This document shows, piece by piece, positions 12,344 through 21,169 of a stretch of DNA of 64,000 bases. The stretch covers positions 6,797,759-6,861,758 of the forward strand of contig NC_080714.1 in assembly GCF_019097595.1 (NCBI RefSeq), read 5' to 3'. The stretch comes from Hemibagrus wyckioides. Taxonomy: Eukaryota > Chordata > Actinopteri > Siluriformes > Bagridae. The position numbers and the translations under genes were made by a program. Below the pieces are notes generated by a model. That model did no database searches and was not told the DNA's origin. It worked only from the letters and a program-made list of their open reading frames with translations. The number at the start of each line of letters is the position of its first letter. Within the stretch, counting starts at the first letter, position 1.

Positions 12344-14225
12344 TCATGTCTCCTCCATTCCTCTTCTAATGGCAAGCACTACTTGAGGAGCTCTCAGTCA
12401 CGCTGGGCTCTACACACTTGAGTGAAGTAAGCGAAAGCACTCTAGCCACTCTCCTCATTACAGCCGTCTAATCACCTGATCCGAAAGGCCGCTAATCCGG
12501 TTTGAGGCGGCCCCCAGCGTCTGGCCCCCCTCGCCTCCCCGCGTCTCGTTGGGATCCAGTTTCTCACCCCCTCACACCATTAAAACCATTAAAAAGCCAC
12601 TGAAACCAGCCAAACCACCGGGCGGCGCGGAACGCACAAAAACATTAAACCATTTAACTGCAGAACAAGACAGCCATAAAACCATCATCACTTTATTGTA
12701 TTAGAGAGAGAGAGAGAGAAGAATGGAAGAGAAATGTATTGAGGTTTATAAACCACTACACGATCCATAGCCACTTTTGGTTTTTGTTATTTAGACCGGC
12801 GCTGATAACGGATTAGGTTAATTAATCAGTGAGCATTCACGTCACGTACAAAGCAATACAGCAGCTTTATTTACATTCACACTTTTATCCAAACAACTTA
12901 CGGCTACACAATCGACCATATATGAATCACAAACAGGATTTGTTGTTGTTTTATTATTTTTGCTTCCTCAAATCTACAAATTAGACAGTGTAAGTTATTT
13001 AGCTGGCTAGCAATAAATACTTTTTCTGTTTTAAAATCACTAGCTTTAAATATTCCATTCATCCATTAATCTATATAGATTAATTAATCTAATTCTTATT
13101 ATTTTTATTATTTTATAAGAATGTTTTAGATTGATTTTTACATTTAAATAAATTCATTCTTATAACAGAATCTATATAAATGTATACAATTTTTTTTTGT
13201 TTTAGATTATTACATTACATGATGTGGTGTTATAGGTGGATTATTTTCCAGTCCTGAAGTCTTTTATTCTAATCACAATACAGTAACTTGCCAATGATTT
13301 AAACAAAAATAATCATGAAGCACGTGTACCTTTAAACAGTTTATAGTTATTTTCATAGATCACTGCTGCTTAGTATTTTATATAATATACACCAATCAGC
13401 ACTGAGAGGCGAAGGGAATAATACTGATTATCTCCTCATCATGGTACCTGTTAGTGGGTGGGATATATTAGGCAGCAAGTGAACATTTTGTCCTCAAAGT
13501 TGATGTGTTAGAAGCAGGAAAAATGGACAAGAGTAAGGATTTGAGCGAGTTTGACAAGGGCCGAATTGTGATGGCGGATAGACGACTGGATCAGAGCATC
13601 TCCAAAACTGCAGCTCTTGTGGGGTGTTCCTGGTCTGCAGTGGTCAGTATCTATCAAAAGTGGTCCAAGGAAGGAACAGTGGTGAACCGGTGACAGGGTC
13701 ATGGGCGGCCAAGGCTCATTGATGCACGTGGGGAGCGAAGGCTGGCCCGTGTGATCCGATCCAACAGATGAGCTACTGTTGCTCAAACTGCTGAAGAAGT
13801 TAATGCTGGTTCTAATAGAGAGGTGTCAGAATACACAGTGCATCACAGTTTGTTGCGTATGGGACTGCATAGCCCATGCTGACATGCATGGGAGTTTTGG
13901 ACATGCTCTGATCCAGTCACAATTTGGCCCTTGTCAAACTCGCTCAAATCCTTACGCTTGCCCATTTTTCCTGCTTCTAACACATCAACTTTGAGGCGAA
14001 AATGTTCACAAACAAGTGATGACTGTCTGTCAGTAAAATGTGTGCGTTCCTGTGTATTCATCCTGCAGCCCCACCACTTACGTGATGGAGGAAGACGAGC
14101 CTGCCTTCCTAGAAGACGTAGACTACAGCGCCGAGAGTGACGACGAGAACGATCCCGAGCTCGAGCCTGCCCACCTGGACCTGAACTCGGACCCTGAATT
14201 CAACCTCCAAGATTCTCTTACCTGA
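103..14225 (+). CDS. agtpbp1: agtpbp1 (cytosolic carboxypeptidase 1), C-terminal 21 exons, 5' partial
   Basis: Spliced gene encoding CCP1/Nna1, a zinc M14 carboxypeptidase that trims glutamates from polyglutamylated tubulin and similar proteins in the cytosol. Twenty-one exons with GT..AG borders join in phase into about 1,038 codons. The order is: N-terminal ARM-like helical region (exons at 103-2537), acidic linker (2697-3049), variable exon (4122-4591), the N-domain before the enzyme (5051-7258), and the M14 domain (7719-11727). Zinc ligands are His and Glu of HPGET (His codon 7754-7756) and His of CDYHGH, 97 residues later as I recall for mammalian CCP1. The catalytic Glu lies in YTMEST. 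The substrate-binding motif is GEDLNRQW. The end [17 protein letters not shown] is typical of AGTPBP1 rather than AGBL1/4. The first exons lie left of the window, so the start codon is not visible. No break or missing key residue was found. Confidence 0.95.
358..489 (+). CDS. agtpbp1: agtpbp1 exon b
   Basis: Acceptor ctctgcag, donor T|gtgagt. It encodes [18 protein letters not shown] and [14 protein letters not shown]. The split Asp codon (G/AC) joins to exon a and the split Ser codon (T/CA) to exon c, so phase is kept. Confidence 0.92.
1252..1345 (+). CDS. agtpbp1: agtpbp1 exon c
   Basis: Acceptor tcagcag, donor AA|gtatgt. It encodes [20 protein letters not shown] and [10 protein letters not shown]. 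The tandem NAG acceptor (cagcag) allows a one-codon alternative, but only the second AG gives the expected split Ser. Confidence 0.9.
1484..1521 (+). CDS. agtpbp1: agtpbp1 exon d (38 bp)
   Basis: Short exon after a strong T-rich tract and cacag acceptor, with donor A|gtaagt. It encodes [13 protein letters not shown] with split codons at both ends. It matches the conserved [12 protein letters not shown] block of CCP1. Confidence 0.9.
1646..1854 (+). CDS. agtpbp1: agtpbp1 exon e
   Basis: Acceptor tttatcag, donor ACT|gtaaga. It encodes [20 protein letters not shown], then [10 protein letters not shown] and [18 protein letters not shown]. This is a helical ARM-like segment. Two overlapping frames are open here, but only this one has family similarity. 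Confidence 0.93.
2125..2322 (+). mobile_element. Tc1-like transposon 3'-end remnant
   Basis: The intron between exons e and f holds a fragment ending in ggtggtcataatgttatgcc-like sequence. It matches the right end of the element at 52588-53028, including the stretch around 'gtcagggctgttttggcagc' (2252-2271). No left end or transposase is present, so it is a dead fragment. Confidence 0.75.
2360..2537 (+). CDS. agtpbp1: agtpbp1 exon f
   Basis: Acceptor ttgattag, donor GAG G|gtaaag. It encodes [20 protein letters not shown], then [15 protein letters not shown] and [12 protein letters not shown], one of the best conserved CCP1 blocks. Confidence 0.95.
2697..2785 (+). CDS. agtpbp1: agtpbp1 exon g (acidic linker)
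   Basis: Acceptor tgttgcag. The donor CAG|gtcact is weak by consensus, but it is the only one that joins in phase to the next exon. It encodes [20 protein letters not shown] followed by more acidic residues, a low-complexity Asp/Glu linker also present in mammalian CCP1. Confidence 0.85.
2933..3049 (+). CDS. agtpbp1: agtpbp1 exon h
   Basis: Acceptor ttgcag, donor TTTCAG|gtaggg; 39 whole codons. It encodes [15 protein letters not shown] and [12 protein letters not shown], matching the CCP1 DDIETDINKL / LFPELVDDFQ region. Confidence 0.88.
3050..4121 (+). other. agtpbp1 intron, no recognised element
   Basis: AT-rich intron with runs of A/T around 3480-3640 and a pyrimidine-rich tract (cgctctctctctctttttgag) at the 3' end. 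I see no repeat copy or RNA gene in it. Confidence 0.6.
4122..4591 (+). CDS. agtpbp1: agtpbp1 exon i (large variable exon)
   Basis: Acceptor ctttttgag, donor AG|gtgagt; the 470-bp exon is the longest in the window. It starts [11 protein letters not shown], runs through a poorly conserved Ser/Thr- and Glu-rich linker, then enters the conserved part [34 protein letters not shown] and ERVYGVQR. The linker is much shorter than the mammalian one as I remember it. This accounts for much of the length difference. Confidence 0.93.
5051..5134 (+). CDS. agtpbp1: agtpbp1 exon j
   Basis: Acceptor cccaacag, donor AG|gtctgt. It encodes [20 protein letters not shown] and VYDLDLQ, matching the [20 protein letters not shown] block of CCP1. 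Confidence 0.92.
5225..5311 (+). CDS. agtpbp1: agtpbp1 exon k
   Basis: Acceptor cctttcag, donor AA|gtaagt. It encodes [20 protein letters not shown] and LRKAIQVR. This begins the N-domain that precedes the M14 catalytic domain in all CCPs. Confidence 0.94.
5420..5568 (+). CDS. agtpbp1: agtpbp1 exon l (CCP N-domain)
   Basis: Acceptor ctctttag, donor G|gtgagc. It encodes [40 protein letters not shown] and EKSNSQFNY. This is the beta-sandwich N-domain signature shared by cytosolic carboxypeptidases. Confidence 0.96.
5824..5911 (+). CDS. agtpbp1: agtpbp1 exon m
   Basis: Acceptor catgcag, donor AA|gtaagt. It encodes [20 protein letters not shown] and TGSDICYY, matching CCP1 GM..MYSVQEA..R..W.R.GTDICYYKN. 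Confidence 0.95.
5936..6135 (-). repeat. tRNA-derived SINE copy (minus orientation)
   Basis: It reads on the minus strand as the family that starts with a tRNA-like head and ends in a 'ggataatggatg'-type tail. It shares 'ggagtctatcccagg' (5970-5984) with the copy at 59255-59556. It is diverged and interrupted by a short CA run. The rest of this intron, to 6863, shows only AT-rich sequence and a short (GT)n at 6723-6738. Confidence 0.65.
6864..7008 (+). CDS. agtpbp1: agtpbp1 exon n
   Basis: Acceptor ctaaacag, donor AAG|gtatcg. It encodes [40 protein letters not shown] and PYTYSTLK. It is highly conserved in CCP1 and ends the N-domain at the start of the M14 fold. Confidence 0.96.
7108..7258 (+). 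CDS. agtpbp1: agtpbp1 exon o
   Basis: Acceptor gtgtcag, donor A|gtacgt. It encodes [40 protein letters not shown] and [10 protein letters not shown]. The block [18 protein letters not shown] is characteristic of CCP1. Confidence 0.95.
7719..7899 (+). CDS. agtpbp1: agtpbp1 exon p (zinc ligands 1 and 2)
   Basis: Acceptor ctgcgcag, donor AA|gtatgt. It encodes [31 protein letters not shown] and [18 protein letters not shown]. His (7754-7756) and Glu of HPGE are the first two M14 zinc ligands. NPDGVINGN leads into the substrate pocket. Confidence 0.97.
7970..8020. repeat. (AT)n with short GATA run
   Basis: Dinucleotide AT tract followed by gatagatagatag in the intron between exons p and q. Confidence 0.9.
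8316..8445 (+). CDS. agtpbp1: agtpbp1 exon q (substrate-binding motif)
   Basis: Acceptor gtgtgtag. It encodes [18 protein letters not shown], then [15 protein letters not shown]. The Asn-Arg of GEDLNRQW binds the substrate carboxylate in M14 peptidases. The donor is the first GT of a TG microsatellite, CTG|gtgtgt. Confidence 0.96.
8446..8587 (+). repeat. Minimal intron bounded by TG microsatellites
   Basis: This 142-bp intron begins with about 22 TG/GT units (8445-8489) and ends with another (GT)n run that merges into the acceptor tgtgtgtag. Donor and much of the 3' end are therefore simple repeat. Confidence 0.9.
8588..8719 (+). CDS. agtpbp1: agtpbp1 exon r (third zinc ligand)
   Basis: 44 whole codons, donor AGG|gtaaca. 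It encodes [29 protein letters not shown] and DLQEDLGYR. The His of DYHG is the third zinc ligand, 97 residues after the first. Confidence 0.96.
9409..9585 (+). CDS. agtpbp1: agtpbp1 exon s (catalytic Glu)
   Basis: Acceptor gtgttag, donor AAG|gtacct. It encodes [40 protein letters not shown] and [19 protein letters not shown]. The Glu in TMEST is the general base/acid of the M14 family. Confidence 0.97.
9586..11563 (+). other. agtpbp1 intron with dispersed-repeat sequence
   Basis: This 2-kb intron contains a stretch around 9710-10660 resembling a non-autonomous DNA-transposon-like fish repeat. It includes 'gctatagaaacaataacata' near 10433 and 'ctgaccaatcagattcaagc' near 10518, which recur in inverted or direct form near 22670, 47160 and 47970. 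It also holds (CT)n at 10183-10208 and (CA)n at 10241-10258. The 3' end is the TG microsatellite listed separately. Confidence 0.55.
11498..11561 (+). repeat. (TG)~31 microsatellite forming the 3' splice-site region
   Basis: An uninterrupted TG run reads directly into the acceptor tag at 11561-11563, replacing a normal polypyrimidine tract. It is likely length-polymorphic. Confidence 0.95.
11564..11727 (+). CDS. agtpbp1: agtpbp1 exon t
   Basis: Acceptor tgtgtgtag, donor TG|gtacac followed by a CA run. It encodes [32 protein letters not shown] and [16 protein letters not shown]. This ends the M14 domain. Confidence 0.95.
11728..13384 (+). other. Last agtpbp1 intron, 5' part
   Basis: CA runs lie at 11730-11749 and 12313-12342, with an AT-rich stretch at 12860-13380. 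A GC-rich unique-looking block at 12390-12650 is treated as a finding. No coding frame with recognisable similarity. Confidence 0.5.
13387..14016 (+). mobile_element. Rearranged Tc1-like transposon fragment with inverted second arm
   Basis: Begins with a damaged Tc1 end (acaccaatcag) and runs into a transposase N-terminus (from 13505) reading [20 protein letters not shown] and [20 protein letters not shown], the helix-turn-helix DNA-binding part, which then hits a stop at 13691. Sequence to about 13900 is still transposase-like but frameshifted. At 13921-14009 the first part recurs as its reverse complement, about 93% identical to 13479-13567. There is no DDE catalytic domain, so it is non-autonomous and dead. 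Confidence 0.85.
14069..14225 (+). CDS. agtpbp1: agtpbp1 terminal exon
   Basis: Acceptor tcctgcag; the split Cys codon joins exon t. It reads [20 protein letters not shown], then [20 protein letters not shown] and [11 protein letters not shown] with stop TGA at 14223. The acidic tail is normal for CCP1. Confidence 0.95.
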
Positions 14226-15235
14226 GGGCTATGAGTTAGCTTATCAAAGCATCCCAAATTCAGCTTTGACACACAACCTACAAAATACCAAAAGACAGAG
14301 TTACTGATAAGAGTGTACACTAATTCAACTTGCGTTCAATTTCCGTGAATCTACCTGAATCGTATTGGGATCCTCATATACTTGCAACTAGCCAATTTAG
14401 GTACTATAAACATATCTTTCTATTAATACTATGAAACAAGTCATGGCCAATCCACAAAAAGAGAAAAAGTAGAATTTTAATTGTAGCTACGCATGAAGTA
14501 AATGTAAAAAAAAAAAAAAAACCTGCTAAACGCCTTAGCAATCTCAAGTCATTAAGAACAAATTAATGGTGCTACATGTGGACACTTCACTTCACTTTTA
14601 ATATGTTCACATAGACTACAGCAAAGCTGCCTTTCTCTTAAACCTTAAAGCATTGACATTCTCACATCGTTCTATTATATCATTCTAATAGTGCAACATT
14701 GCTGCACATTTTACAGGATTGCATGGCAGAAAGGGGGGAAAAAAAAAAATAAAAACTCCTCGCACAACCACCACCATGCTTCACAAACCGCAATTCAGTA
14801 TGAAGAATGTAGTACCGGGTTTATCTTCATATCACTGGTGTGTATTTGGTGTAAACAGGTTACAGTATTAGATCAGTATCACATCAGTCAGGGTTCCATC
14901 TCGCACCGTTTCGCAAAAAAATAACAAGACACTTTAAACTTTTATTTTAATTTCTATGTGGAATTATTTCTGTCGTGTTTGTATAGTATGCGCATGACTC
15001 TTGAATGTCGCTTTTTCTAATTTATTTTATTTGTTTAAAGGTTTTTTGGGGTGGTGGGGGAGGGGGCCTGTTGTAGCTTTGTGTGTGGATGTGAATGTAA
15101 GGGTGTGTGTGTGTGTGTGTGTGTGTGGATATGGCATAAATGTGAGATACATACCAAAATTGACATGGTTTTAGAAATGACTGTCCAACCTCTGACTGAA
15201 GTGAAAGTAATAAATAATTCAGTGAAGTCTTTGTG
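14226..15235 (+). other. agtpbp1: agtpbp1 3' UTR (inferred)
   Basis: Unbroken sequence from the stop to the AATAAA at 15209, about 1 kb, with A-rich runs at 14506-14521 and 14739-14750 and a TG run near 15105-15127. The extent is inferred from the polyadenylation signal only. Confidence 0.55.
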
Positions 15236-15248
15236 TGTGTGTGTTTTT
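15209..15248 (+). terminator. Candidate polyadenylation site of agtpbp1
   Basis: AATAAA at 15209-15214 is followed 18-34 bases later by tgtgtgtgtgtgttttt, the normal arrangement of hexamer and GU-rich downstream element. It lies about 1 kb after the stop codon. Confidence 0.6.
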
Positions 15249-15469
15249 ATTCATTTATAGAACAAAAAAAAGTGACGGTAAACCTACCTGCATGGTAAAA
15301 TGTGAAATAATACTATTCTATATCAAACATCTGCATCTATGCTGCAGTTGTAGTATTCTAGTTGCTTGCTTGCTTATTTATTTATTTATTTATTTATTTA
15401 AAGTTTTATTAAATAGCTGTTCTCCTTTTTTTCATACTTCTCTTTCTGGTAATTGAGCTTGTTGTTAAT

Positions 15470-16510
15470 GCTCTGCACTAAGAATTGATCAACGCTAACT
15501 ATCCAATGTAAGTGAAATTCCCAAATGCTAGCTATTAATATAATACGGACTATTCTAAAACAAAACGTTTAAGCTCACGTTAAAGAAAAGGATCAAAGTT
15601 TAGCTAGCTGAAATTTCCCCCCAAAATTCCCGAATACTACCAAATATTTATAGAATATCTCCAAACAGTTCTAGTTACCTATAGTTAGTTTAAAAATAAA
15701 TAAATAAATAAAGTTGTACAACTTTAAACACTAGCTAATATTAGAGAATCCGGACCGCTAAAACTAACTTGTTTACTGGGATGATCAGAAATGGCTAGCA
15801 AACGTGCATGACATTTTCGGAATGTTAACTAGCTAGCCTCCTGGTGGTCCAGCGGCAGGATCCCGCGTTCTCATTGCCCCAGCCACTGAAGAGTTAACTC
15901 TCAGCGCCGGTCCCAAGCCCGAATGGCATCCGGCGTAAAAACTGTGCCAAATCATGCGGATCGAATGATCCGCTACAAATAGCGGACCCTGTCATTGTGC
16001 AGGTCCTGAATGCTAATTTATATTTGAGAATATCTCCAAGCACAGAAAAGGTGAAAGAGAATGTTTGAAACTAGCTAAATATAAGGGATCAATATGGGAA
16101 TATCCCCAAACCAAATTAGTAAGCTAAAGTTAGAGATAATTACCAAAAGTTAGCTAGCTGACGTCTAGCTAATATTCTAGAACATCCCCAAAGCTAGCTA
16201 GCTAGAGGTAATGATGAAATGTTAGCTAGTAATATATCCAAAACCAAAACAAAAAAAGTTTGAGGAAATTTTCGAAGCTAGCATCAGTGAAAGCTCCTGA
16301 ATGTAATAATTAAATGTTATAATTATCCCAAATAGCTAGTTGACGCACGGTAGAGGGAACTGTCAAACCTAGCTATCTAACATGAGTGAAAATGCTAGCA
16401 AATGCTTGAAAAAATCCCCTAAACAAACCAGCTAGCTCAATGTTACCTTACGAAGCAAGCTAATTCGAAAACAAAACAAAAGCTAGCTAACACTATTGAT
16501 TGATAACTCC
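15470..16510. repeat. Degenerate GCTAGC-rich repeat region
   Basis: Contains many copies of agctagc / tagctagctg in loosely repeating context with 'ccaaa' and 'aatat' elements. No clean period can be read by eye. A SINE interrupts it at 15836-16000. Intergenic, no coding potential. Confidence 0.6.
15836..16000 (+). repeat. tRNA-Glu-derived SINE copy, B box deleted
   Basis: The head cctggtggtccagcggcagg matches the A-box end of tRNA-Glu, followed by ttctcat (anticodon loop with CTC). It then jumps to ccactgaagagttaac and a tail 'catccggcgtaaaaactgtg' (15927-15946) resembling a fish LINE 3' end. The T-arm/B box seen in the copies near 41200 and 59740 is missing. Confidence 0.75.
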
Positions 16511-17296
16511 AGTTAGAAGTTGCACATATGTTCGTTTTATTTTTTTTACTGAGGCTGAAGTTAAAAGGTAAAAATGTTTTGTTAAGGTTTAAAGATATTA
16601 AAATGAGCAGAGACAGGCTAATGAAATTTTTTGATGTTTTTTTTTTTTTTTTAACATGAATGGAAACATGTCAGTTAGCGTGGGATGATAAAAGATGAGG
16701 ATTACGAACAAAAACAAGCTCCGTTTTAGCCTAAAGCCACGGTAGAGCGTTTACTTGTTTCATCTTTGAAACTACAACAGAATCGGATGAATATCTCTCA
16801 GTACAAACAAGCTTAAGCGTATAAAAGAAATTCTAGCCCTAGAGTAAATAGGTAATTCGGTGACTTTAAAGCAGCACTATAGAAAAAAAAAAAAAATCAG
16901 AAATCCCAAAGTAAACACGACTCTGAAACAGTTTTTAAAGGCTTTTGGGTTTGTAGCTTTAACACTGCGTGTTGGTTTGGAGTTTGTTAAAGAAAAGGCT
17001 TCAGAACCGATAGATGTTTGACCCTGGCAAACTACAAAACCTCGTCCAGTTCCCGCTGATGAGATGAGAGCTGAAGATTTCGGGAAGGAGCGAGGGAGAG
17101 TGCTGAGGCAGAGCGATGATGGAATGTTAATCCCCAGTCAGAATGCTAAAAGAAAGCACTGGGCTTTTCAGCTCCGTCACTTCCCCTCTCTCTTTCTACT
17201 CATCCCTCCGTTCTTTAGAGCACAAGAACAAAAGGCAACAAAACCCAGCTGGTCCTTTAAGCCAGCTGCATTCACAGCAGACGCCTGATTAACTTC

Positions 17297-17368
17297 TCTC
17301 TCACACACAACACACACACACACCACACATCTCTTTCTCTCTCTCTCTGTCTCTTCTCTCTCTCTCTA

Positions 17369-17419
<51 letters not shown>

Positions 17420-17496
17420 GAGAAAACACATCTCTGTCTCTCTCTCTCTCTCTCTCTCTCATATGCACACACACACACACACACACAGAAAACACA

Positions 17497-17555
<59 letters not shown>

Positions 17556-17556
17556 T
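17297..17556. repeat. (CA)n/(CT)n compound microsatellite
   Basis: Alternating blocks of CA and CT, with the block 'cacagaaaacacatctctgt' appearing twice (near 17417 and 17485), suggesting slippage duplication of a 70-75 bp unit. The minus-strand open frame across it is an artefact. Confidence 0.9.
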
Positions 17557-17782
17557 ACACACACTCACAAAATCATGCATACCAATGCAGCTCATACACT
17601 TTCACAGATATCTAATATACCTTAAACCAAAGTGGTGTTGATTAATTTTCCATAAACGCTGCATAGCAAAGCATAGGGTTATATTAATTCTAAGCTCACT
17701 CTAAGGCATTATTGTTTCCATAGTAACGACTTAGTCACACAGACTTTTAATGCAGACGCTCCGCATGATCTAAGCCTGTTTC

Positions 17783-18030
17783 GCCTCGCACCTCCAGGAT
17801 TGGGTTGGGGGTTCGATTCCTGCCTCTGCCCTGTGTGTGAGGAGTTTGTATGTCCTTACAGCGCTTTAGGGGTTTCCTTCAGGTCCATGAGACATGCATT
17901 GTAGGCTGTTTGGCGTCTCTAAATTGTTTGTATTGTGTGCGAATATTGGCACTCTGTCCACGTGTCCGTCGCCTTGAAAGGCTTCAGGTTTCCTGTGACT
18001 CTGTGTAGGATAAATGGATGTATGGATGGA
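17783..18030 (+). repeat. tRNA-derived SINE copy
   Basis: B-box-like gggttcgattcctgcctc at 17809-17826, then a body with tgaggagtttgtatgt and a tail of tggatgtatggatgga. It is the same family as the copy at 55288-55545. Confidence 0.75.
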
Positions 18031-18655
18031 AGGAGATTTCAGTGTCGTGTTTCGTAACAATAAAAAAATTATTATGCTTTTAGAGGAATAAAACCGTTAT
18101 AGGAAAAGGCTCAGCATCATCAGCCAGTCGTTCCTTTCACGACACACCTCAGTGTTTTATTTCTCACATATTCATTTAAAGATTTAGTCTTTAATCCTAA
18201 ACCACACAAGAAATCAAACGGACTACATCGTAACGTACACACAGTCTCTCTCAATTTCTTTAAACTCCTTCTCATTGACCTGCAGCTGATGTCTGACGCC
18301 CAAGCGAGATTAAAGTGGAGGCCGAGCCAGAGATACCAGACGCCAGGAGAGACAGACACTAGTACTCATCTAGGTCTATCACACACACTCAAAGCCATTA
18401 TCCACTTGCACGCACAGAGCTATATTTACGTACAGACGGAGGCTTTCTATCCACATGATTCCATGTGAACTCTATGCTCATATGTGAATGTTTGATGATA
18501 TACTATGACTATATACTACACTGTATGAAGCGTTAGTCTGGTGGACACAAGAAATTAGCAATATTGCAAAAGTTCCTTTTTATAGAAAGAGTGATGGACC
18601 ATATTTCAGTTACTGATTGAAATCTGTAAATAAATATTTTATTGCTAATCTATTT

Positions 18656-18656
<1 letters not shown>

Positions 18657-18710
<54 letters not shown>
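18657..18710. repeat. (AT)n microsatellite
   Basis: About 26 TA units with one G interruption, intergenic. Confidence 0.95.
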
Positions 18711-18713
<3 letters not shown>

Positions 18714-19160
18714 CAGAGTAGCACTCAAGGAGGAAATGGACATATTTATCTAAAATGTTGCATAAATTTACTTGTTTTTGGTTGTTTAAAATTGGATCAT
18801 GGTTTGTACACACTAGCGGGAGGTTAATATTAATATTTGAGTGGGATATTTTAGAAAGTGACCAGAGAATAACTGACTCACATATGATTTCTGGTATCAA
18901 CCACTAGAATGCTTTCCAATTGAAATGGCACTGCTAATCCAATGCCTGTGTTTTTTCATTTATACACATATAATCCGAGTATCTTGGATCATTCAGGTGC
19001 TTATTTAAGAGTTGCATGATGGAGAATTCACAGTAATCTAAAGCTATCTATAAATAAACAAAGGAAAAATGAATCATTCATATGATGAAGGTGTAAATCT
19101 TTTGAAAGGAGTCTCCACTGCCAGTGTTTTAAGTACTATAAGTGCATAAATTTTCCTTTT
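18711..19160. other. Intergenic, nothing recognised
   Basis: AT-rich unique-looking sequence. I see no repeat copy, RNA gene or coding frame. Confidence 0.5.
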
Positions 19161-19162
19161 AG

Positions 19163-19495
19163 GACCTGTGTGGTTAGCACTGTTGCCTCACAGCAAGAAG
19201 GTCCTGGGTACGAATCCCGGGGCCTTTCTGTGTGCAGTTTGCATTGCTGTCCTGCGTGTGTTTACTCTGGGTACTCCGGTTTCCTCCTACAGTCCAAAAA
19301 CATGTACATTAGATTGATTGGTCATTCTAAATTGCCCATATGAGTGAGTGTGTGTGGTTGTCTGTCTATATGTGTGGCCCTGTGATGGACTGGCGACCTG
19401 TCCAGTCCAGTGTTTCGCCCAATGTGTGCTGGGATAGGCTCCAGCAGATCCCCGTGACCCTAATTAGGAATAAAGTGGGTATAGATGATGGATGG
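19163..19495 (+). repeat. tRNA-derived SINE (second type), near full length
   Basis: A-box-like tggttagcactgttgcctc and B-box-like gggtacgaatcccggg are about 25-30 bases apart. Then comes a body with actccggtttcctcctacag and ggctccagcagatccccgtg, and a tail of gatgatggatgg. This layout is typical of fish tRNA SINEs with a LINE-like tail. Confidence 0.8.
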
Positions 19496-20895
19496 TTGCT
19501 CTGGATTTCTGTTGCCTTATTAGCTTCAACTAAATGAAAGAAAAAAGGCTGAGGAAGAACGAATATAATATACAGCTAAAAGAAAACTAAACTAAAACTA
19601 AATATCTAACAAACCTAAAAAATGGATAAAAAGGATGATATTAAATGTAAAGAAAATTCTCAACTTTCTGTGGTATAAAGGAAGTAAAACATCAGGACAT
19701 GCAGTTGAAAGAAAATAGTAACTAGGAATATTTTGTTATTTTAAATAAATGGGCATTTATCAGTGGACACACAATTATTATCTTACACTTTTACACCCGT
19801 CTGCAGACAGTCAGCATACTCACAGACTTTATAGATGAGTGAATTATTTAATTGTCCAAGAAAGAGGGTTATTGACTGATTATCTGTATCCTGAATTATT
19901 AATGTGTTGAGATGATGGGTGAGAGGGGAAGGACAGAACGTGTGTATGTGTGTGCGTTTGTGCGGTGGACATCTGGCCTTGAGAATCTCAGGGCTTGAGG
20001 AGATGGATGCTTGGCAGAGGCGTGGCTAAGCAATAAGGTAGACACGTAGCTGTCCACTGCAGGAAATGAAATCTAGTGCTGTGACCCGTGGAATAAAGAC
20101 ACCCTACATCCTTAAGCTTAGTTACCATATTGACCATGGATACTGGATAAGGCTAAAGAAAGGAAGGCCTACTCAGCTGTTTAAGGCTATCAGGAATCTC
20201 CGGCTCTGGGATTGTCATGACATTGTAGGTCTAGAGAAATGATTAGTTGACAAAAAGCAAATGTATGACTTCTTATGTTACTTAAAAGCTTAAAAAAAGA
20301 CATGCGCTAGGCATTTTTTGTCCAATAGAGCTGAGTAGATGATGGTTAAAGAGCAAATCTTGATCCACTGCATCTGTCATGTATGTTCAATTACAATAAA
20401 CGGGAAATTGAACTTTAATGGTGTTAAAAAAGAAAATCGACTGTTATGATGGACATAGGGCCATCAATTCAATCAGTTCCCTTGTATGAATCTACAAAAA
20501 TTCGAGATTCAAAGAATCTCACAATAAAACAGACATTAGGGAAAGTCATACTAAAGCCATTGTCTATCAACTGCCCCGACAATTGTCCTTAAACATATTT
20601 TAAGTCATTCTATTTTCTAACAGATTTTATTCTTTTCTCAGTAGAGAAAAATGAAATGTTTGCAAATTATTGCCCATAGGAATCACATATAAAGACATAC
20701 CAGACATTTTATTCAGGAATATCTGTAAATAAACTCACCAAAACTGTGTAGCTGAAGGTAGGAAAAAGGCCAAAGCAAGTTTTACCACTTTCCAATTGTC
20801 CAGTATTGGTGACCCAGCAGTAGCCTCAGATTCTTGTTCTTGGTTGATAGAAGTGAAACCCCATGTAGTCTTTTGCTTTTGCACTAAACCCCTTT
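19496..20895. other. Intergenic, nothing recognised
   Basis: AT-rich DNA without long open frames, clear repeats or RNA genes. Some of it may be old transposon sequence too diverged to read by eye. Confidence 0.45.
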
Positions 20896-21005
20896 CAAAT
20901 GATTATTTTTTTATTCCTTTGTTTTTATTTAAATGAAATTAACAAACAAAAACACAGTAATACAATAATACAAGGAGTTAAACCATATTAAGATACAATA
21001 ATCAA

Positions 21006-21067
21006 AACAAAAAAAAACCCAATAATAATAATAATTCTAAAAATAAATTTAAAAAATAATTAATTAA

Positions 21068-21106
<39 letters not shown>

Positions 21107-21125
21107 AAATAGAATAAAAATAAAA
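21006..21125. repeat. A-rich low-complexity and (AAAT)n tract
   Basis: ataataataataa is followed by about 12 AAAT units at 21066-21108. Confidence 0.9.
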
Positions 21126-21169
21126 TTCTCAGCCTATCATGAACCTCCCGACCTAACGTTTTGCCCCTC

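Noticed and set aside
13505..13693. 62-codon frame with transposase HTH similarity as a possible domesticated gene
   Set aside because: It ends within the Tc1 N-terminus, the rest is frameshifted and rearranged, and there is no sign of selection or fusion to agtpbp1.
17272..17595. 107-codon minus frame rich in RERERE and CVCV
   Set aside because: Translation of a CT/CA microsatellite.
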